The translations under genes were made by a program, and so were the position numbers. From assembly GCF_021130785.1 (NCBI RefSeq), contig NC_060213.1:63774001-63838000 (forward strand): DNA of 64,000 bases. The letters are read 5' to 3'. This document shows, piece after piece, positions 45,103-57,610 of this stretch. Every line of letters begins with the position of its first letter. Position 1 is the stretch's first letter. The stretch is from Homalodisca vitripennis. Lineage: Eukaryota; Arthropoda; Insecta; Hemiptera; Cicadellidae. The notes under the pieces were generated by a model, which did no database searches, was not told where the DNA came from, and worked only from the letters and a program-made list of their open reading frames with translations.

Positions 45103-46978
45103 GGATGACTCAAGAAATACTTCATTTGCGAGATCGTTTGAGGTTCTATCATTCGATTTACGTAAGCACAGACGACGAACAATTTAAAGCATTTTTTAGA
45201 AATTTTAAGAGCCAATATCGAAAAACAATAAAATCCGCAAAAACACGGGAAGTTGAAAACAAACTTATCAATTGCGAAAACTTTTCCAAAACTGCTTGGA
45301 GCATTATCAAAAATGCAACGACCCAACCTACTGGTTCAAACACTCTAAAAAACACCAAAACTTAAAATCGAAAACGAACTCGTGACAGATTCATTAAAAG
45401 TAGCTAATGAGTTCAATTCTTTTTTTTCCTCCGTTGCTACGTTTGGCCCACCATTCAGAGGCTCCAACTGTGTTGAGGTGTCATCGATGGGACCGATCTC
45501 ATCAATGGTGCTGTCTCCCGTGAGCGGAGGAGGAGGTGTCCCGCGTGATACAGGGACTCAAAACCAAAAAAAAATCTTGTGACATTAACGGCATGTCTGT
45601 GTGGCTGCTCAAACGTTGCTATAAGCATATTTTGACACCACTCACAAATTTAATCAACTTGTCTTTCGCTCAAGGCATCTTCCCTTCCCTTTTGAAATTA
45701 GCGAAAGTCACACACCCATTTTCAAAAAAGATGATCCCTGCCTTGCGGAAAATTACCGCCCCATTTCAATCCTTCCGGTCATGAGCAAAATTTTTGAAGT
45801 GGTTTTTTCTGAAGAGATTTGAGCTGTTCCTTGGCAGGTATCAAATTCTTTGTCATGAGCAGTTCGGCTTCAGAAAGAACAAATCCACTATCGATGCCGT
45901 CACAAATTTGATTGAAACAGTTGTCGATGGATTGGAGAAGCGAGAACATGTGCTAAGCATATTCTCGACCTATCCAAAGCATTTGACTGTGTACATCATG
46001 ATACATTGTTGTACCAGTTGAAGACGTGCGGGGTTCGAGGTCCTGCCACATGAATGGCTCTCGTCTTTACCTCAGGGATAGAAGCCAGTGTGTGCAGATT
46101 GCAAATTCCCTGTCAGAAAAAAGTTAGAATGGCCTATGGGAGTCCCACAGGGATCTATACTTGGACCAGTATTATTCCTTGTGTAACGTCAACAGGCTGA
46201 ACTCATCGCTCCTGAGAGGGGAGAATGGTCCAGTATGCTGACGATACAACGCTTTGTATTAAAGCTCCAACAAAACATGAATTAGAAATAATTTCCTTTT
46301 TTGAACTGAATTCGTGCATTCAGTTTTTTTCTAAATTAAATCTGAGGACCAAACAACTCCAAATCAAATGCACTAAATTTCTGTTTGCGGCAAAGAGAGA
46401 TTGAGGATCGCGCTGCTGTGATGGCGGACGATGTCCTCATAGAGGAAACTGATTCACCAAGTTCCTCGGAATGTACCTTGATCGAGGTCTGACTTGGGAC
46501 GATCACATTGAAAGTACCTGCTCAAAGGTTTCTTCCGGCATTTATGCTCTACGGAACCTTTCAAAATTTTGCTCCGGGATGTACTAAAAATGGCCTACTT
46601 CGGCCTTGTACACCCCCATCTAACGTACGGGTTGAGGCTATGGGCAGCTGTTCTAAATACAAATTTGAGCGAGTATTTAGAAGTCAAAAGAAAGCTGTCC
46701 GTATCATTTCAAAATTGAAATCCCAAAATTCATGCAGAGATGCCTTTAGGGAGCTTGGATTGCTAACTTTGCCCTGTCTCTACATCCTCGATGTCGCCCT
46801 GTACTGCCGATTTAAGTGCGAGTTGGTCCGGGGCAGGGACGTCCATCAATACGGGACAAGAGGCAGGGACAACCTTCGGTTACATCCTCACAGAACAACC
46901 GCATTCAAACGTTTGCCATCCGAGGTTGGTGTTAAGCTGATCAACAAGCTCCCTGATGAAATCAAAAAATTTGAATGA
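45103..46978 (+). pseudogene. Nested LINE reverse transcriptase, broken
   Basis: Starts with WMTQEILHLRDRLRFYHSIY, a linker, then RT motifs in changing frames: DINGMSVWLLKR, QFGFRKNKSTIDAV (45,860 on), SPTGIYTWT-like remnants of GVPQGSILGP near 46,140, and the catalytic YADD at 46234-46245. The C-terminal frame (46,508-46,978) reads SQKKAVRIISKL, LLTLPCLYILDVALY and INKLPDEIKKFE, typical of these LINEs. Many frameshifts. Confidence 0.85.
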
Positions 46979-47303
46979 ACCAACAAAATTTAAAGCTCGA
47001 TTGAGACACTTTTTGGTGTCGAGGGTGTTTTACTCAGTGGAAGAGTTCATGATGAGCCGCTGGGATGAAATTTAAAGTAATTGGATCATCCTCTATTTCT
47101 GGTGGTAAAAATTTAGAAGATTTTAAAACGTATGGCTGTAAGTATGAGTCTTAGGAATGTATGTGGACTGTATATGAACGGGTATGAATGAGTGCAATTT
47201 AAGATAGATGTACATATTTCAAAAATAATCTAATTTGACGATTGTATGCAATTTTTATAATTGTTGACACAATAAAAAAGGATTATTATTATTATTATTA
47301 TTA

Positions 47304-48349
47304 TTAGTAAATCTTAGTATGTCCCAAAATGTGTTTCAATTTCACCCCCAGAAAAAATATTACAAACAGTTTGATGGTACTGCCATGGGAAATCCACTTT
47401 CGTGTTTATTGCAAACATATTTTTAAGTAAATTTGAAACTCATGCAAAGGAAACAATGGATTATTTTTCCCAGAATCTGGAAGCGATATGTTGACGATAT
47501 TTTTGCTGTGTTTTCGACAAGAAACAAAATCTTCAAAATTTTATTGATTCTCTCAACTCCTTTTATCCTTCTATCAAATTCACTTGTGAAATAGAAAATG
47601 ACAATCAACTTCCATTTCTCGATTTAATAATTATGAAAAATACGACTGGCCATTTTTGAATTCGATATATACAGAAAACCAACACAAAATGACAGATTCA
47701 TCCAGTTGATTCATTTCATCCCCCTTCACAAAAAAGAGCAGCTTTCCACAATTTAATCCATCGGCTTTTACATACTCCATTATCAACAGAAAATTATAAA
47801 AAAGAAGTTAAGAAAATAAAGGAAACTGCTTTATTTAATGGCTACAAAACTAACATGATTGACAATATGATAAACAAGAAAAAGAAAATTATTGAAAGAA
47901 ATTCTAGAACAAACTTTATACCAAATCAAAAGTAAAGAACCTGAAAAATGGATATCTGTTTCCTACAACAATCTATCTAAAGATATTACTAAAAGTTTTT
48001 AAGAAACATGCCAATATTAATGTATCTCCAAATTCTAAAATTAAATTAAAGAGTATATTAGGAAATCCCAAGAATAAAATTAATGAAGAAGAAAAATCTG
48101 GAATTTATCAAATTAATTGTGACAATTGTGATTTTAAAATACATTGGCCAAACGAAAAGAAAGTTAAAACAAAGAGTTAAGGAACATAGGGCATGTTTAA
48201 AATACCAACAGGAAGAAAGATCAGCCATGGCAAAAACACGCACTTCAAACTGGACACTCTTTTTCAAACGCAAAATTATTAAAAGAAGTACAAAATAAAA
48301 AATTCCTTGATGCATATGAAACAATTTTTATAAAAAAGAAACCAAAATA
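47304..48349 (+). pseudogene. Penelope-like RT C-terminal part and GIY-YIG endonuclease
   Basis: After the insertion the frame resumes NLSMSQNVFQF, then DGTAMGNPLS, RYVDDIFAVFSTR (47,484 on), QLPFLDL, then a helical segment with HRLLHTPLS and ALFNGY. SGIYQINC and, one frame change later, KYIGQTKRKLKQRVKEH (48,139 on) form the GIY-YIG nuclease. Several stops and frameshifts; dead. Confidence 0.85.
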
Positions 48350-48555
48350 ATCTGGTAAACAACGAACCTGGACCTTTTCAAAATTCACCGTTACTTTATT
48401 TGATTTAACTAAATATAAACTTTATTTTTATATATACATATAACATACTGTGCTGTCATAGAATATTACCTCTTTGTATTTTTAATGACATATGTTTTTA
48501 TTTAGTACAAAATTGTTTTATGTTCCTATTGTTTATTATTACTTTTATTCAGTTG

Positions 48556-48599
48556 TGTGAGTCTGAAGATGTACTCATTGAGTATGAAAAGGCCTCACA
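48556..48599 (+). ncRNA. Hammerhead-like ribozyme core of the Penelope-like element
   Basis: TGTGAG (48556-48561) pairs with CTCACA (48594-48599). Between them lie CTGAAGA (48563-48569), a hairpin TACTC/GAGTA with an ATT loop, and GAAA (48586-48589). CTGANGA, stem II and GAAA are the conserved hammerhead core. Penelope-like elements are known to carry hammerhead motifs with very small stem III. Here stem III and the cleavage triplet are not clear, so activity is doubtful. Confidence 0.5.
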
Positions 48600-48642
48600 A
48601 AAATAAAAAACTACATTATTGGAGAGTTTGTTTGAATTAATA

Positions 48643-48676
48643 GATTAGAAACTGATTAAAAAAATAAAATCAACAT
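48643..48676. repeat. 34-bp direct repeat, right (target duplication of Penelope-like element)
   Basis: Second copy of the 34-bp repeat, with one T to C difference. Long, variable target duplications are known for Penelope-like elements. Confidence 0.8.
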
Positions 48677-50049
48677 TCTGGTTTGCCTCTTTTTTCTCTT
48701 TGCTTAATGAAGGGAATAAAACAGTTAAAACTACTTAACAAGTGTGATTAGGTGAGTGCCTAAATAACAAAGAGATATTTTATGTATAGCACATTTTTCT
48801 ATGAAAGGATTTAAATATACTCTCTTCGCCAGATGTGAAGTAAGTTATTACATACAAACCTACAAAGTCCGGCAATGGACTGCCTCTAAAAAAGAAAAAA
48901 ATAAATAGTACTTCAAAGCTACTTGAAGTTTGATTAACAGGCTGAATTTTAAATGACTTTAAACTGTTAGAAGAAAATAATCCAGATATTTTCATTGGAC
49001 AGAAGTCAAGAGAACAAACACGTTACACCAGCACATGCGAATGTGGGACACTGACACTGACCATTACGATTTAAACCCTAGGAACATAATGTTATACATT
49101 TTGTAACATATGACGATGGCAAATGTCCGATATCCTATCACACTCAATCCAATCTCTATTGATTTTTTATAAACATCGGATACTTTAAAGCGAGAAGAAA
49201 GGTAGAGGAAGTCAATTCATTACGTCATGGTAAAATTAATAGCGTGTATGTTTGAAAACTTACTACAAAAATGTAGATTTAAATATATTTATACACAGTT
49301 GGAACACAAATTTTCAAAGTTATTTTAATTAATCAATATAATTTTGTAATTTACAACTGATTTTAGGAAATTCCGCCAAATTTACATTTGCATTTCAACA
49401 TCCAGATGTTTTCTCGTCGTTTTGTTTTAGATATTTTTATTTGTGAGCTAGGACCATCATATGAATAGACCATCATATGAAATCATATGAATTGGGATGA
49501 AGCCAACATAATACATCGGGAATCACATTTCTTCAAAAGGAAATTAATTGAGGCAACATACATTAAATTGGCAGACCAACCAATCAGTTAACCATCAGTC
49601 GAGATTAGGCCGCTTTGGTTGCCAATTCTAAAAAATGAACTAATGAGAAAACCAAAAGTATCAAACGGATCAGATATTTGTAATAAACCAATGCGGAGTC
49701 ACAATATGGTTTTAAGAAGTTCATCTCGCATGAACCAATAATAACGAAAGGGCCCATTCCTGACCCCCTTCCCTTTTAATTCCGCCATCTTGTTTTAGCC
49801 AGCCGTGACGATTACCATTGGCTAGTCCCTCTGGTCAGTCGTAGGTGGTTAGTAGACGAGTGAAGAAGTATTGTGACCTGTATTCCGTAGTTAAGTTTTA
49901 ATGATTAGTGTTTTGTATGGTTTTTTATTAAGTGCACGTTTATAGAGTTAGTGAAGTTGACAAACAACATGTAGGTTGTGATTCCTGACTTAGGCGTGCC
50001 ACAACGCTTTGGTAAGATTTGTTTATTTTATCCTAGTTTCTAATTATGT
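48677..50049. other. Non-coding stretch
   Basis: No gene seen. At 49,430-49,495 ATCATATGAA occurs three times. From about 49,740 to 50,049 the base composition is less AT-rich and ends with GGTAAG, perhaps the 5' part of a Penelope terminal repeat. Confidence 0.4.
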
Positions 50050-50170
50050 ATTAGGTTAGTTCTTTACCTGAAGAAGAGATCAGATTGCAGATCTCGAAAC
50101 GTAGTGTTACTGATTTCTTGTTTCACTGAACGATGGCAAATTTCCGGAAAAATCCTGTTTCCTTCACAAT
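50050..50170 (+). repeat. Inverted-repeat arm 1 with hammerhead-like core
   Basis: About 120 bp nearly identical to the reverse complement of 52065-52174. It contains CTGAAGA (50068-50074), a perfect 6-bp stem GAGATC/GATCTC (50076-50081, 50090-50095) and GAAA (50096-50099), with TTAC and GTAG flanking. This resembles the terminal repeats (pLTR) of Penelope-like elements. Confidence 0.8.
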
Positions 50171-50340
50171 CCTTCCATCGTCAAAAATAACCTTCAAACC
50201 AAGTACATGATATGTTTAGACGTTTGTTCACTAAATTGGGTTTAATATCAGTGTTTAAATAATACATTTCTATACATCAGTTAACTACAAAATTCTGTAT
50301 GTGTTGGGACAGTTAAGCTACATGTCTTAATCTTAACATG

Positions 50341-51010
50341 TTTTTTTTATTTATTTATTCATTTACATTCCCACGGTATAACCATTTTGCAAAATTACAA
50401 TACTTACGATGACTAGAACAGTAATAAACTCTCGTAAAAAAATGTATAGTATAAAAAAATCAAGTTCAGCAATTGACCATGTCTACGACATAGTGAAATA
50501 AACAGATATAACAAGGACAAAAACTAAACAATGAGAAACATAACGAAAGTGTGGTACCAATAACAATAGTGCAATAACAAGTAGTGATATAACAAGTAAT
50601 AAAAAATAATACGTAATACAACAATAACAATAATATACTAAAACATCAAAGATAACAATGGAGTAACTATTGCAATACTGTAACACTGTGCAGGACTCGG
50701 CAAGCTCACTCCGACTCAAATCTCTCCAGCCTCACTGTCAACACAGCACGTCTTAAAGCTCCCAGTCGATTGCAGAAAAAGTCTACTTCACTGCACACCT
50801 CGTTGCCAAGCCGAAGTATTCTTGGGACAGAGCTGAACTGGAGATAGTTGGGGTTTAAGTGGCTCAGCTCGAAGAGGCGGCGCCACCTTGTGCCAGAAGG
50901 GAGACGAAAAGCAATTCGCTCCAAAAGAGGGGGGCAGACTAGCACAAAGTTGAGAATCTTATAATGAAAGACCACATCTGCAACCTCCCTTCTCTTAAAT
51001 CTCTTAAATC
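50341..51010 (-). mobile_element. 5'-truncated LINE fragment
   Basis: The minus strand reads VADVVFHYKILNF, CPPLLERIAFRLPSGTRWRR and LGNEVCSEVDFFCNRLGALR from about 50,985 to 50,706: the C-terminal region downstream of RT in LINE ORF2. The 3'UTR follows and the element ends with AATGAATAAATAAATAAA and an A run at about 50,341. It lies inside the 50.0/52.2 kb inverted repeat. Frame intact over 89 residues, so it is younger than the other LINEs. Confidence 0.75.
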
Positions 51011-52064
51011 TCTTATTGGCTTAATGGTTAGTTTAAAAATTTATTTATTCAGCTATTGTCTCCTTGCTATCACTCATATCCATAAGATTAATTTTAAAAT
51101 ATTCGCTAACTCCTAGCCAAATCATATATAAATAACGTATGATGCACAATTGTAAGTATATATGTCAGTTCGTGTGCAAAATAGCTAATAACCCCACTAA
51201 TGATAAGCTTCGCTAAAGCTCAGCAAAGAAGATCATGAAAATCTTGAATATGAACTACATTAGCTATATAATAAAGTAACCCAACAATTAGAAAACGTCT
51301 TTATTAAATTAAAACTATCACAATGTTCATATTTCTTAGTATCATTCTACGCTCCAAAAGTACTCCAATATGTTTTTGTGTGATGTCGAAGTTTTATTTG
51401 TTGCGATGTAATTGAAATCACATTGTTATCATAACCTAACTTTGTTATGTTTCTGCCAATTCCACAACCTCTTATCAAACGTGAACACAAAGTGCTGGGG
51501 ATAACAAGCTGTCACAACATTTCAGATAAGCCCGGCGTGACAACTTAACAATACAAGATTGTATAATAGTTGTCAGTAGCACATACTTTTTCACTTTTAA
51601 GTCCCTTATTTTGTTCAGCTTTAATTATAGATTACTTAATTGATAGCTTTATAACCATAACTGTATCTTATACAACTTCATGACTGGTTCGTCACTGCCA
51701 CGCACTTGGCGTCATTAACAGAGAAATCGTGTCTGCAACAACTTCTTATCGCTAATCGGCATTTAATTGGCTCAGCGTTGGGTGTTTTGTATGCTGTAGG
51801 GAATAATTTAATTCCTACAAGTATCTGTACGAGTATGTCTGTCTACACGATACAACTACCTACCTGTATGTTTGACCGCACGACAATTAAAGAACGAATT
51901 CACTTATAGAGTTTTAAATTTACATGAAGCTTCATTTCTATGTACGCAAAATGAAGTTTAATGATTGGCCATATCATCAGTCATTGAAGCCTATCACTCA
52001 GTAGGCACTGGGTAATTTCCCTTTTGCCTGCCGGGTGGATGTAAAAAGTTTTCAATTATGAAGG
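51011..52064. other. Non-coding stretch
   Basis: Spacer between the LINE fragment and inverted arm 2. No coding signal that I trust. Confidence 0.4.
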
Positions 52065-52174
52065 AAACAGGATTTTTCCGGACATTTGCCATCGTTTAGT
52101 GAAACAATAAATCAGTAACACTACGTTTCGAGATATGCAATCTGATCTCTTCTTCAGGTAATAACTAACCTAAT
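52065..52174 (-). repeat. Inverted-repeat arm 2 with hammerhead-like core
   Basis: Reverse-complement copy of 50050-50170. In this copy stem II has one changed base (ATATCTC instead of AGATCTC). The arms are 1.9 kb apart in tail-to-tail orientation. Confidence 0.8.
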
Positions 52175-54803
52175 TTTCTTTCACTTATAGTCCAATAAAA
52201 TGAGTAATTGAATTTTGCACGCAACCTCAGCGAAGCCTATTACACGACATGTGGCATGGCGTACTCCTATCTTGTCAGTAATTGTTAATTAAATAGGATG
52301 ATACAGAGCATCTATTTCTCAAAACGCTTCTTCGGCACAACGCTATTCTGCAGAACAATTTAAACCATATGAACGTGCATTACTGTTAGCTAGCAACGTA
52401 TAACATATTAACAATATATAAAATAAACGTGTTAATACTTTATTAAAAACAACTAGTATTTCTAAATAAATTGAATGCATCAGATAAATACACTTTCAAT
52501 ATATGAAAATAATTGCTAATGTTTATCCAGGAATGATATTGTAATTTGCCCTGTATAAAATGGAAAATAATGTTCGTGAAATCCTGCTGAGAAACTTTTT
52601 CTATGAAAAGAATCAAATAATTATAATTCAATGGTTGTTAAATAGATAACTGTAACTTACAACTGTGAAACAATTACAATCTTAAAAAAGCCAAAGATTA
52701 TAGGTTTGATAAATTTTAAACAATACTAAGCGATTGAAAATAGATTTTTTATATTTTCCCCACTAGGGTTCACTTCAACCTGGTGAACCTTCCATTTGAA
52801 CCTACATTTTGTACATAAAACCACTAACAATAATAGGAGACCGTGCTACTCCTGCCGGCTTTAACTGGAGAGAATCGTATAGAACTAAGCTTTCTTTTTC
52901 ATCCAAGGTGATATCACTGAGTTAGTGTCAGATAACTCCTCATAGTGTCTTGACAGAAGGCGATTCCTGCCCTAACCTTTATTCATCCTGAATATCGTGT
53001 AATTCTGAAGCAAGCGCAAATATCTTATAGGAGTAGTTTCTGTTCTGTTTCTTAACTTCTTGTCCTACGAGAGTAAAACCTTTCTATTTCGAATATAACA
53101 AAAACTGAAAATACTACTAAACTTTTTGCCTTAGTGTAAAATCTCCGTCTAGGGATTTAGCACTAGATTGTGTTTATAATATAAACTGGAATTCTGCAGA
53201 CTATAAATAAAACAGCAAAACATTGCCACAGTGCTAGAAGAAATTATATTGTTTTAATTTTTTTATTTGTTTATTATTTTAAACAATGACTTTTTGTAGT
53301 AGTTTTATACTTTGTACCAACAGAGGGAATCCAAGTCGTAGAATTTATTTAATTATTAGATCACAGGTCTAAGGTAAGATAAAAAAATAAGAAGGTAAAG
53401 ACTATAAATTGTATAAATAAAGAATGTCACTACTAACCGTACTAGATTTAGGGAATTGAAGAATACAGAACTTTTTTTCCTAAAAAAAACAATGAGACGT
53501 TATAGTATTTTTATTTCTAGGTTATGTATCACGCATTTATCTAGAAATTTTAAATAACTATGGTTAAGTTTTTTCCATTCTTTTAGCGCAAAATGTTTTC
53601 GTGATCAGACCCGAGTTAACATGCATAAATGTACGTACTCGTATAACTATGTTTTACCACCTTATAAAGAACCACAAACATTTATATTTCTGCTTAGACT
53701 TAAGTCTGTAACTAACTATAAGGAGTGTTAGCTTTACCATGAAATACGCTCCCAAAGGGTATTACCTATGTAATCAAATGTTGTATTGTTTAAATTTAAG
53801 TTGTCTTAGTTATGACATTATTTTCCAGGAACGGCTCTAATTTTTTTATAATAAGTGTGTAGAAAATAATGAATTTGAATGTCATTTCACAGGTGTGTAG
53901 AACAGACCTTATCAAGGTTCTAGAGAATAATCACGTGGATTTCTTTTATTCATGTGCAAAACACAACACTCATAGTGAATTAATAATACTAGTATTGATA
54001 TGTTTCTTTTCCGCTGTAGCCACCCCCCCTTCCCCTAGAGAATACCTCATTCATATTTTAGTGTCCCCGGACAATATGATATCCCATGGGACTTCCTTGT
54101 GTTTTGTTTCCAATTTTTCAAAGAAGAACTAGTGAATTATAAAAAATACTCTTTCTAGCAGAACACCCTTGCCCACAGAACAAAAATTATAATTATTTAC
54201 GTACATTATAATTCAATCTTTTTACTGCTTTCATTGGCCAACTAAATTTATTAATGTGATTTAATTATACTGATAAACAAGTAAATTTTATTTTATGCTA
54301 AAAAGTTATATATACGTTTTAACGTTAATTTAATTTTGCGTAATCATTTTTAACGTTTGGAATTTACAGGATGATGTACCCTAATATTACACTGAATAGT
54401 TTTTATAATTACTTGCAGGGTATAACATTTAGAAAAAGGTACATTTTCTTTGATAAATTATATGCTAAAAATATTGCTGTATTAAAAACCCGGAACAATT
54501 TAATATATCTTTAATAATAATGGAGAAAGCGTTACAATTTCAGTACTATTCATTAACATCTACGTGTTTAAGTGAACACAAGTTTTTGTTGCATCCTGAT
54601 GTTGACCAAGACGAGAAAGAATAAAATCTTAAACCCATAAGTCGAATGTATTACTAGGAATCAATGTCTCAGAAGGTTAAATTGTACATAAGTCACGCAA
54701 AGAAGTATTATGTTTTGTTACTGATAAAATACCATCCTTTAATGAGTTACTTGAAATTGACTATTTATTCTAAATCCTATCCTAGTGTTTAGGAGTGTTT
54801 TAC
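52175..54803. other. AT-rich non-coding stretch
   Basis: No gene seen. A small hairpin GGTTCAC/GTGAACC lies at about 52,768-52,790. Frames such as 53,869-54,132 have no recognisable domain. Confidence 0.4.
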
Positions 54804-54837
54804 AAATGAAGACGTCAGGGGAAAAACAAGCTCAGTC
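54804..54837 (+). repeat. Transposon left TSD and terminal inverted repeat
   Basis: AAAT duplication followed by a 30-bp inverted repeat ending CAAGCTCAGTC. One mismatch to the right repeat (CAAGC against CAGGC). Confidence 0.9.
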
Positions 54838-55037
54838 ACATTTTGCAAACTTTTCAGGAAATAGATTTTAAAGTTTAATGTCTAGTTTCTAAGTTAGTTT
54901 TAAGGTCAGGTTATTTTTTAAATGCTATTGTTAATATTTAACTCTTTTAATTTCACTATTTAATTGTGTATTTAAAAAAAAATAAATATTAACATCAACG
55001 TTTTTAAAATATTTGGTTAAAGTACAGTTTTTACAGT

Positions 55038-55078
55038 GAAAAAACAGGCTCAGTCCCGGAGTGAGCCTGTTCTTCCCC
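55038..55078. repeat. Subterminal palindrome of the terminal motif
   Basis: Two copies of the motif GGCTCAGTC/GAGTGAGCC with their A-rich or C-rich arms stand back to back (GAAAAAACAGGCTCAGTC, then GAGTGAGCCTGTTCTTCCCC). It lies downstream of the transposase stop. Confidence 0.85.
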
Positions 55079-55217
55079 ATCGTACTAAACGAGGATTGAG
55101 ACTAGGATAGTTAACACAAACCCAAGTCCAAAATAATACAGATATTTATTTTACATATAAAACTTAGCACATTGAAAATATAATTTAATTTGGATTGCTT
55201 CATTTAAGACCCTAATT

Positions 55218-57112
55218 TTATTCATCCAAATGGGGAAGATTGGTGAAGTATTCTTGGGCAGCACTACTACAAAATATCTTTAAATCTTTCAAGTCATTGT
55301 ATTTGGCCTTCTTGATAGGCAGTGGACCTGTAACAAAATAATAAATTGCAATAAGGCCTAGCAAGTTAAAATTGTTTAACAGTTAAATTAGGTTTTTTAA
55401 AATGTTCACTTACCATCATAAGATTTTTCTGGCATTAGAAATTCATTTTCAGCACATACTGTTGAAGAATGGGTTTTTTTCTTTGGCAGGATTGAACATT
55501 TGTCCCACGCTGCATAGTAAGAACTCCTCAGCATCAATTTTTGTTCATTACCATTGCCTTCCTTGGAAATTTTAAGCTCCTTTATAGTCCTGGTAGCAAA
55601 TGGGCATTTTTTCATATATAATGTGTCCAAGAATTTTGTCCACTGTCTACAGAATTGATTGTCAATACTCACAACTTTAAAGGGAAAAGGGTTCTTTCTA
55701 GCATTTTCAAAAACTTCAATCCAATCTGAAGGAAGTTCTGCCTTAGATTTTGTGTTGACAAGCCCCATATTCTTGTCGCATTCCATGTATGAATGGCCAC
55801 GCAAAGGGAATGTTACTTTGATGGAGTCAAGTTTCTTTGCTTCATAAACAAGATAATGTAAAAATCTTATCATTGTGAAGTTTTTGTTCTGGCCCGAGCA
55901 AGAGTCACAGAATATGTGAAGGTGTCTAATTTTTTCATCCAGATGTTCATAGACAAAATTGTGTAGGAAAGAAGAAACATCATCACTCCCTTTCTTTCCT
56001 TCAGTCTCAGGATATAGGTAAAAAATACTTTTCGCACTAGACAACTCATGTATGTTAAAAGCATACATTGATAACTGCCGCTTGTAGTAGATGTCATTAG
56101 TGGTAATATTCGGCAATTGTAAATTCTTACCAAAGTCCATACTTATGGCCTCATGTTCCACTGATTGCTTACATAATTGTTTGGCACGTGTTTTCCTTTT
56201 GTAGAACACATCTGCTTTGATTTTGTGGAGTTTTGCTTCATTTTCAAGAGAAGTTATTTCCTTATTAATGTTAGCAACATCATCGGATTCTCTGTTATTT
56301 TTTAATTGTTTCTGTAGCCCTGTAATTTTGGCCGTTAGTTCATCGCACTTACTGCAAGTGTCAGTTCTGGGGTAGCCAAAACTGATGTTAAAGTCACTGC
56401 AAAAACATTGTCTATATGTTTCATATGATACCTTTGCATTTGGATATTTTGTCTGAAACATTTGATGCATTTTCGAAACATTCAATTCTTCAGGTAGGTA
56501 GGTTTTGTTACTTTTGTGGAGGCTATAGTTCGATGATCTTCCTTTAAATGATTTTATGTGATCACGTATAAGATCTACAGTTTCATTAGATACTCTATGT
56601 GGCCTATTTAAATGTTTACCACGTTTGTCCTTTGGTGATGTGCCAGCAGATTTAAGACTCTTAACCAAGAACTCAACTTTGGCTTTGGAAATTCCGTGAA
56701 TAGAAATGAATGCCTTACGACAAATGCTTTCTTCTACTAACATGTTATCTTTCAATACTCGTACTTTATAGGCATAAGATGCTTGATTTTCTCTAGCATT
56801 TTCTACTCTAGGCCTTCTACGCTGAACAGGTATGACAGTTATTAACCCACATAAATAGCTATTTTGTTCATCATGTGACCTCATAAGATTAAAGTCGGAG
56901 AGAATCTTATTCCGAGATGTCTCATTTACTCGTCTGAAACAGCCACGCAAACACTGACAGTCACTGCCCATTTCATGGCTTTGAATTTTTAGCATTTTAC
57001 TCACAGCCGACATCCTGCCATATTTTTTCCGTTTTTTTGAAAGCTGCTCGTTGGTTTGCTTTGTTGCAGCAAGGCATTGCACTTGAGGAATATCGTCCTC
57101 TCCACTATCCAT
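55218..57112 (-). CDS. Transposase of the 2.8-kb DNA transposon, two exons
   Basis: Exon 1 runs 57112-55414 and exon 2 55327-55218, joined over an 86-bp intron (GTAAGT donor, TTGTTACAG acceptor); the protein is 602 residues with no internal stops. An N-terminal Cys cluster (CQCLRGCFRR, about 53-62) and FGYPRTDTCSKCDEL (about 263-277) suggest zinc binding. A coiled coil follows (279-310). A DDE/RNase-H-like core is suggested by SMDFGKNLQLP (about 346-356), HLHIFCDSCSGQNKNF (about 417-432) and LRGHSYMECDKNMGL (about 459-473). Such proteins are common in insect genomes, often annotated as uncharacterised with a DUF7869-like domain. The start is the first ATG after upstream stops. Unlike all other elements here it is uninterrupted, so recent activity or use by the host is plausible. 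Confidence 0.88.
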
Positions 57113-57424
57113 GCCAATAACTTAAATATACAAGGCCTAAGCAATATATCTACAGTTATCTTGCTACTCACACAACTAATGTTTGGAGATTATGTTGAAT
57201 TTGCACTTGTTCTGACACATTCACTAAAAAATTAGCCTACATCACATTTCCCTCTTTAGCTCAACTACAAACATAAAAACATAAGCTTACTATCTTCACT
57301 TGCAGAGGAACTTTACAATCATAACAGAGTGAACATGTTAACAGGATTAACTTTTAAAACAACACCACCAATCCAATCCAAGAAAGACAAAATAAACAGA
57401 TCAGCTGATCCCACTCCCACAGTT

Positions 57425-57535
57425 CTCAGCTGGACTGAGCCTTTTTTTCCCCACAAAAGTAGGACTAAGCTCGTTCTTCCCCAGGACGTGGATTTTTCTT
57501 ATTCTTATTACTAGGGACTGAGCTTGTTTTTGCCC
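57425..57535. repeat. Subterminal repeats of the terminal motif
   Basis: Three copies of GGACT(G/A)AGC..(G/T)TT.TTCCCC occur at about 57,433, 57,464 and 57,514, in the same orientation as the right terminus. They are candidate transposase-binding sites, upstream of the gene and overlapping its probable promoter. Confidence 0.8.
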
Positions 57536-57610
57536 AAAATTGATGTATAGATATGTTTAACAATGTTCAGTTTTATTATAAATAGAAAAAAACGTATTTT
57601 GAAAAAAAAG

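Larger units (their letters stand above)
44369..47303 (+). mobile_element. LINE nested in the Penelope-like element, 5'-truncated
   Basis: Starts inside the endonuclease domain, holds the rest of the EN and the RT, and ends in an (ATT)n tail at about 47,284-47,303. TTAGT at 44364-44368 and 47304-47308 is the likely target duplication, and the Penelope frame reads through the site. Domain content resembles CR1/Jockey-type LINEs. Length 2,935 bp. Confidence 0.85.
44145..48642 (+). mobile_element. Penelope-like retroelement, 5'-truncated, interrupted by a LINE
   Basis: The RT enters at motif SFDIESLYPNVP (about 44,250), is cut by a LINE at 44,369, and resumes at 47,309 through the catalytic YVDD (47487-47498) to a GIY-YIG endonuclease at about 48,095-48,300. 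An RT followed by GIY-YIG is specific to Penelope-like elements. A hammerhead-like motif lies near the 3' end. A 34-bp direct repeat flanks the whole. Confidence 0.88.

Noticed and set aside
53869..54132. 87-residue plus-strand frame
   Set aside because: No recognisable motif and no supporting context.
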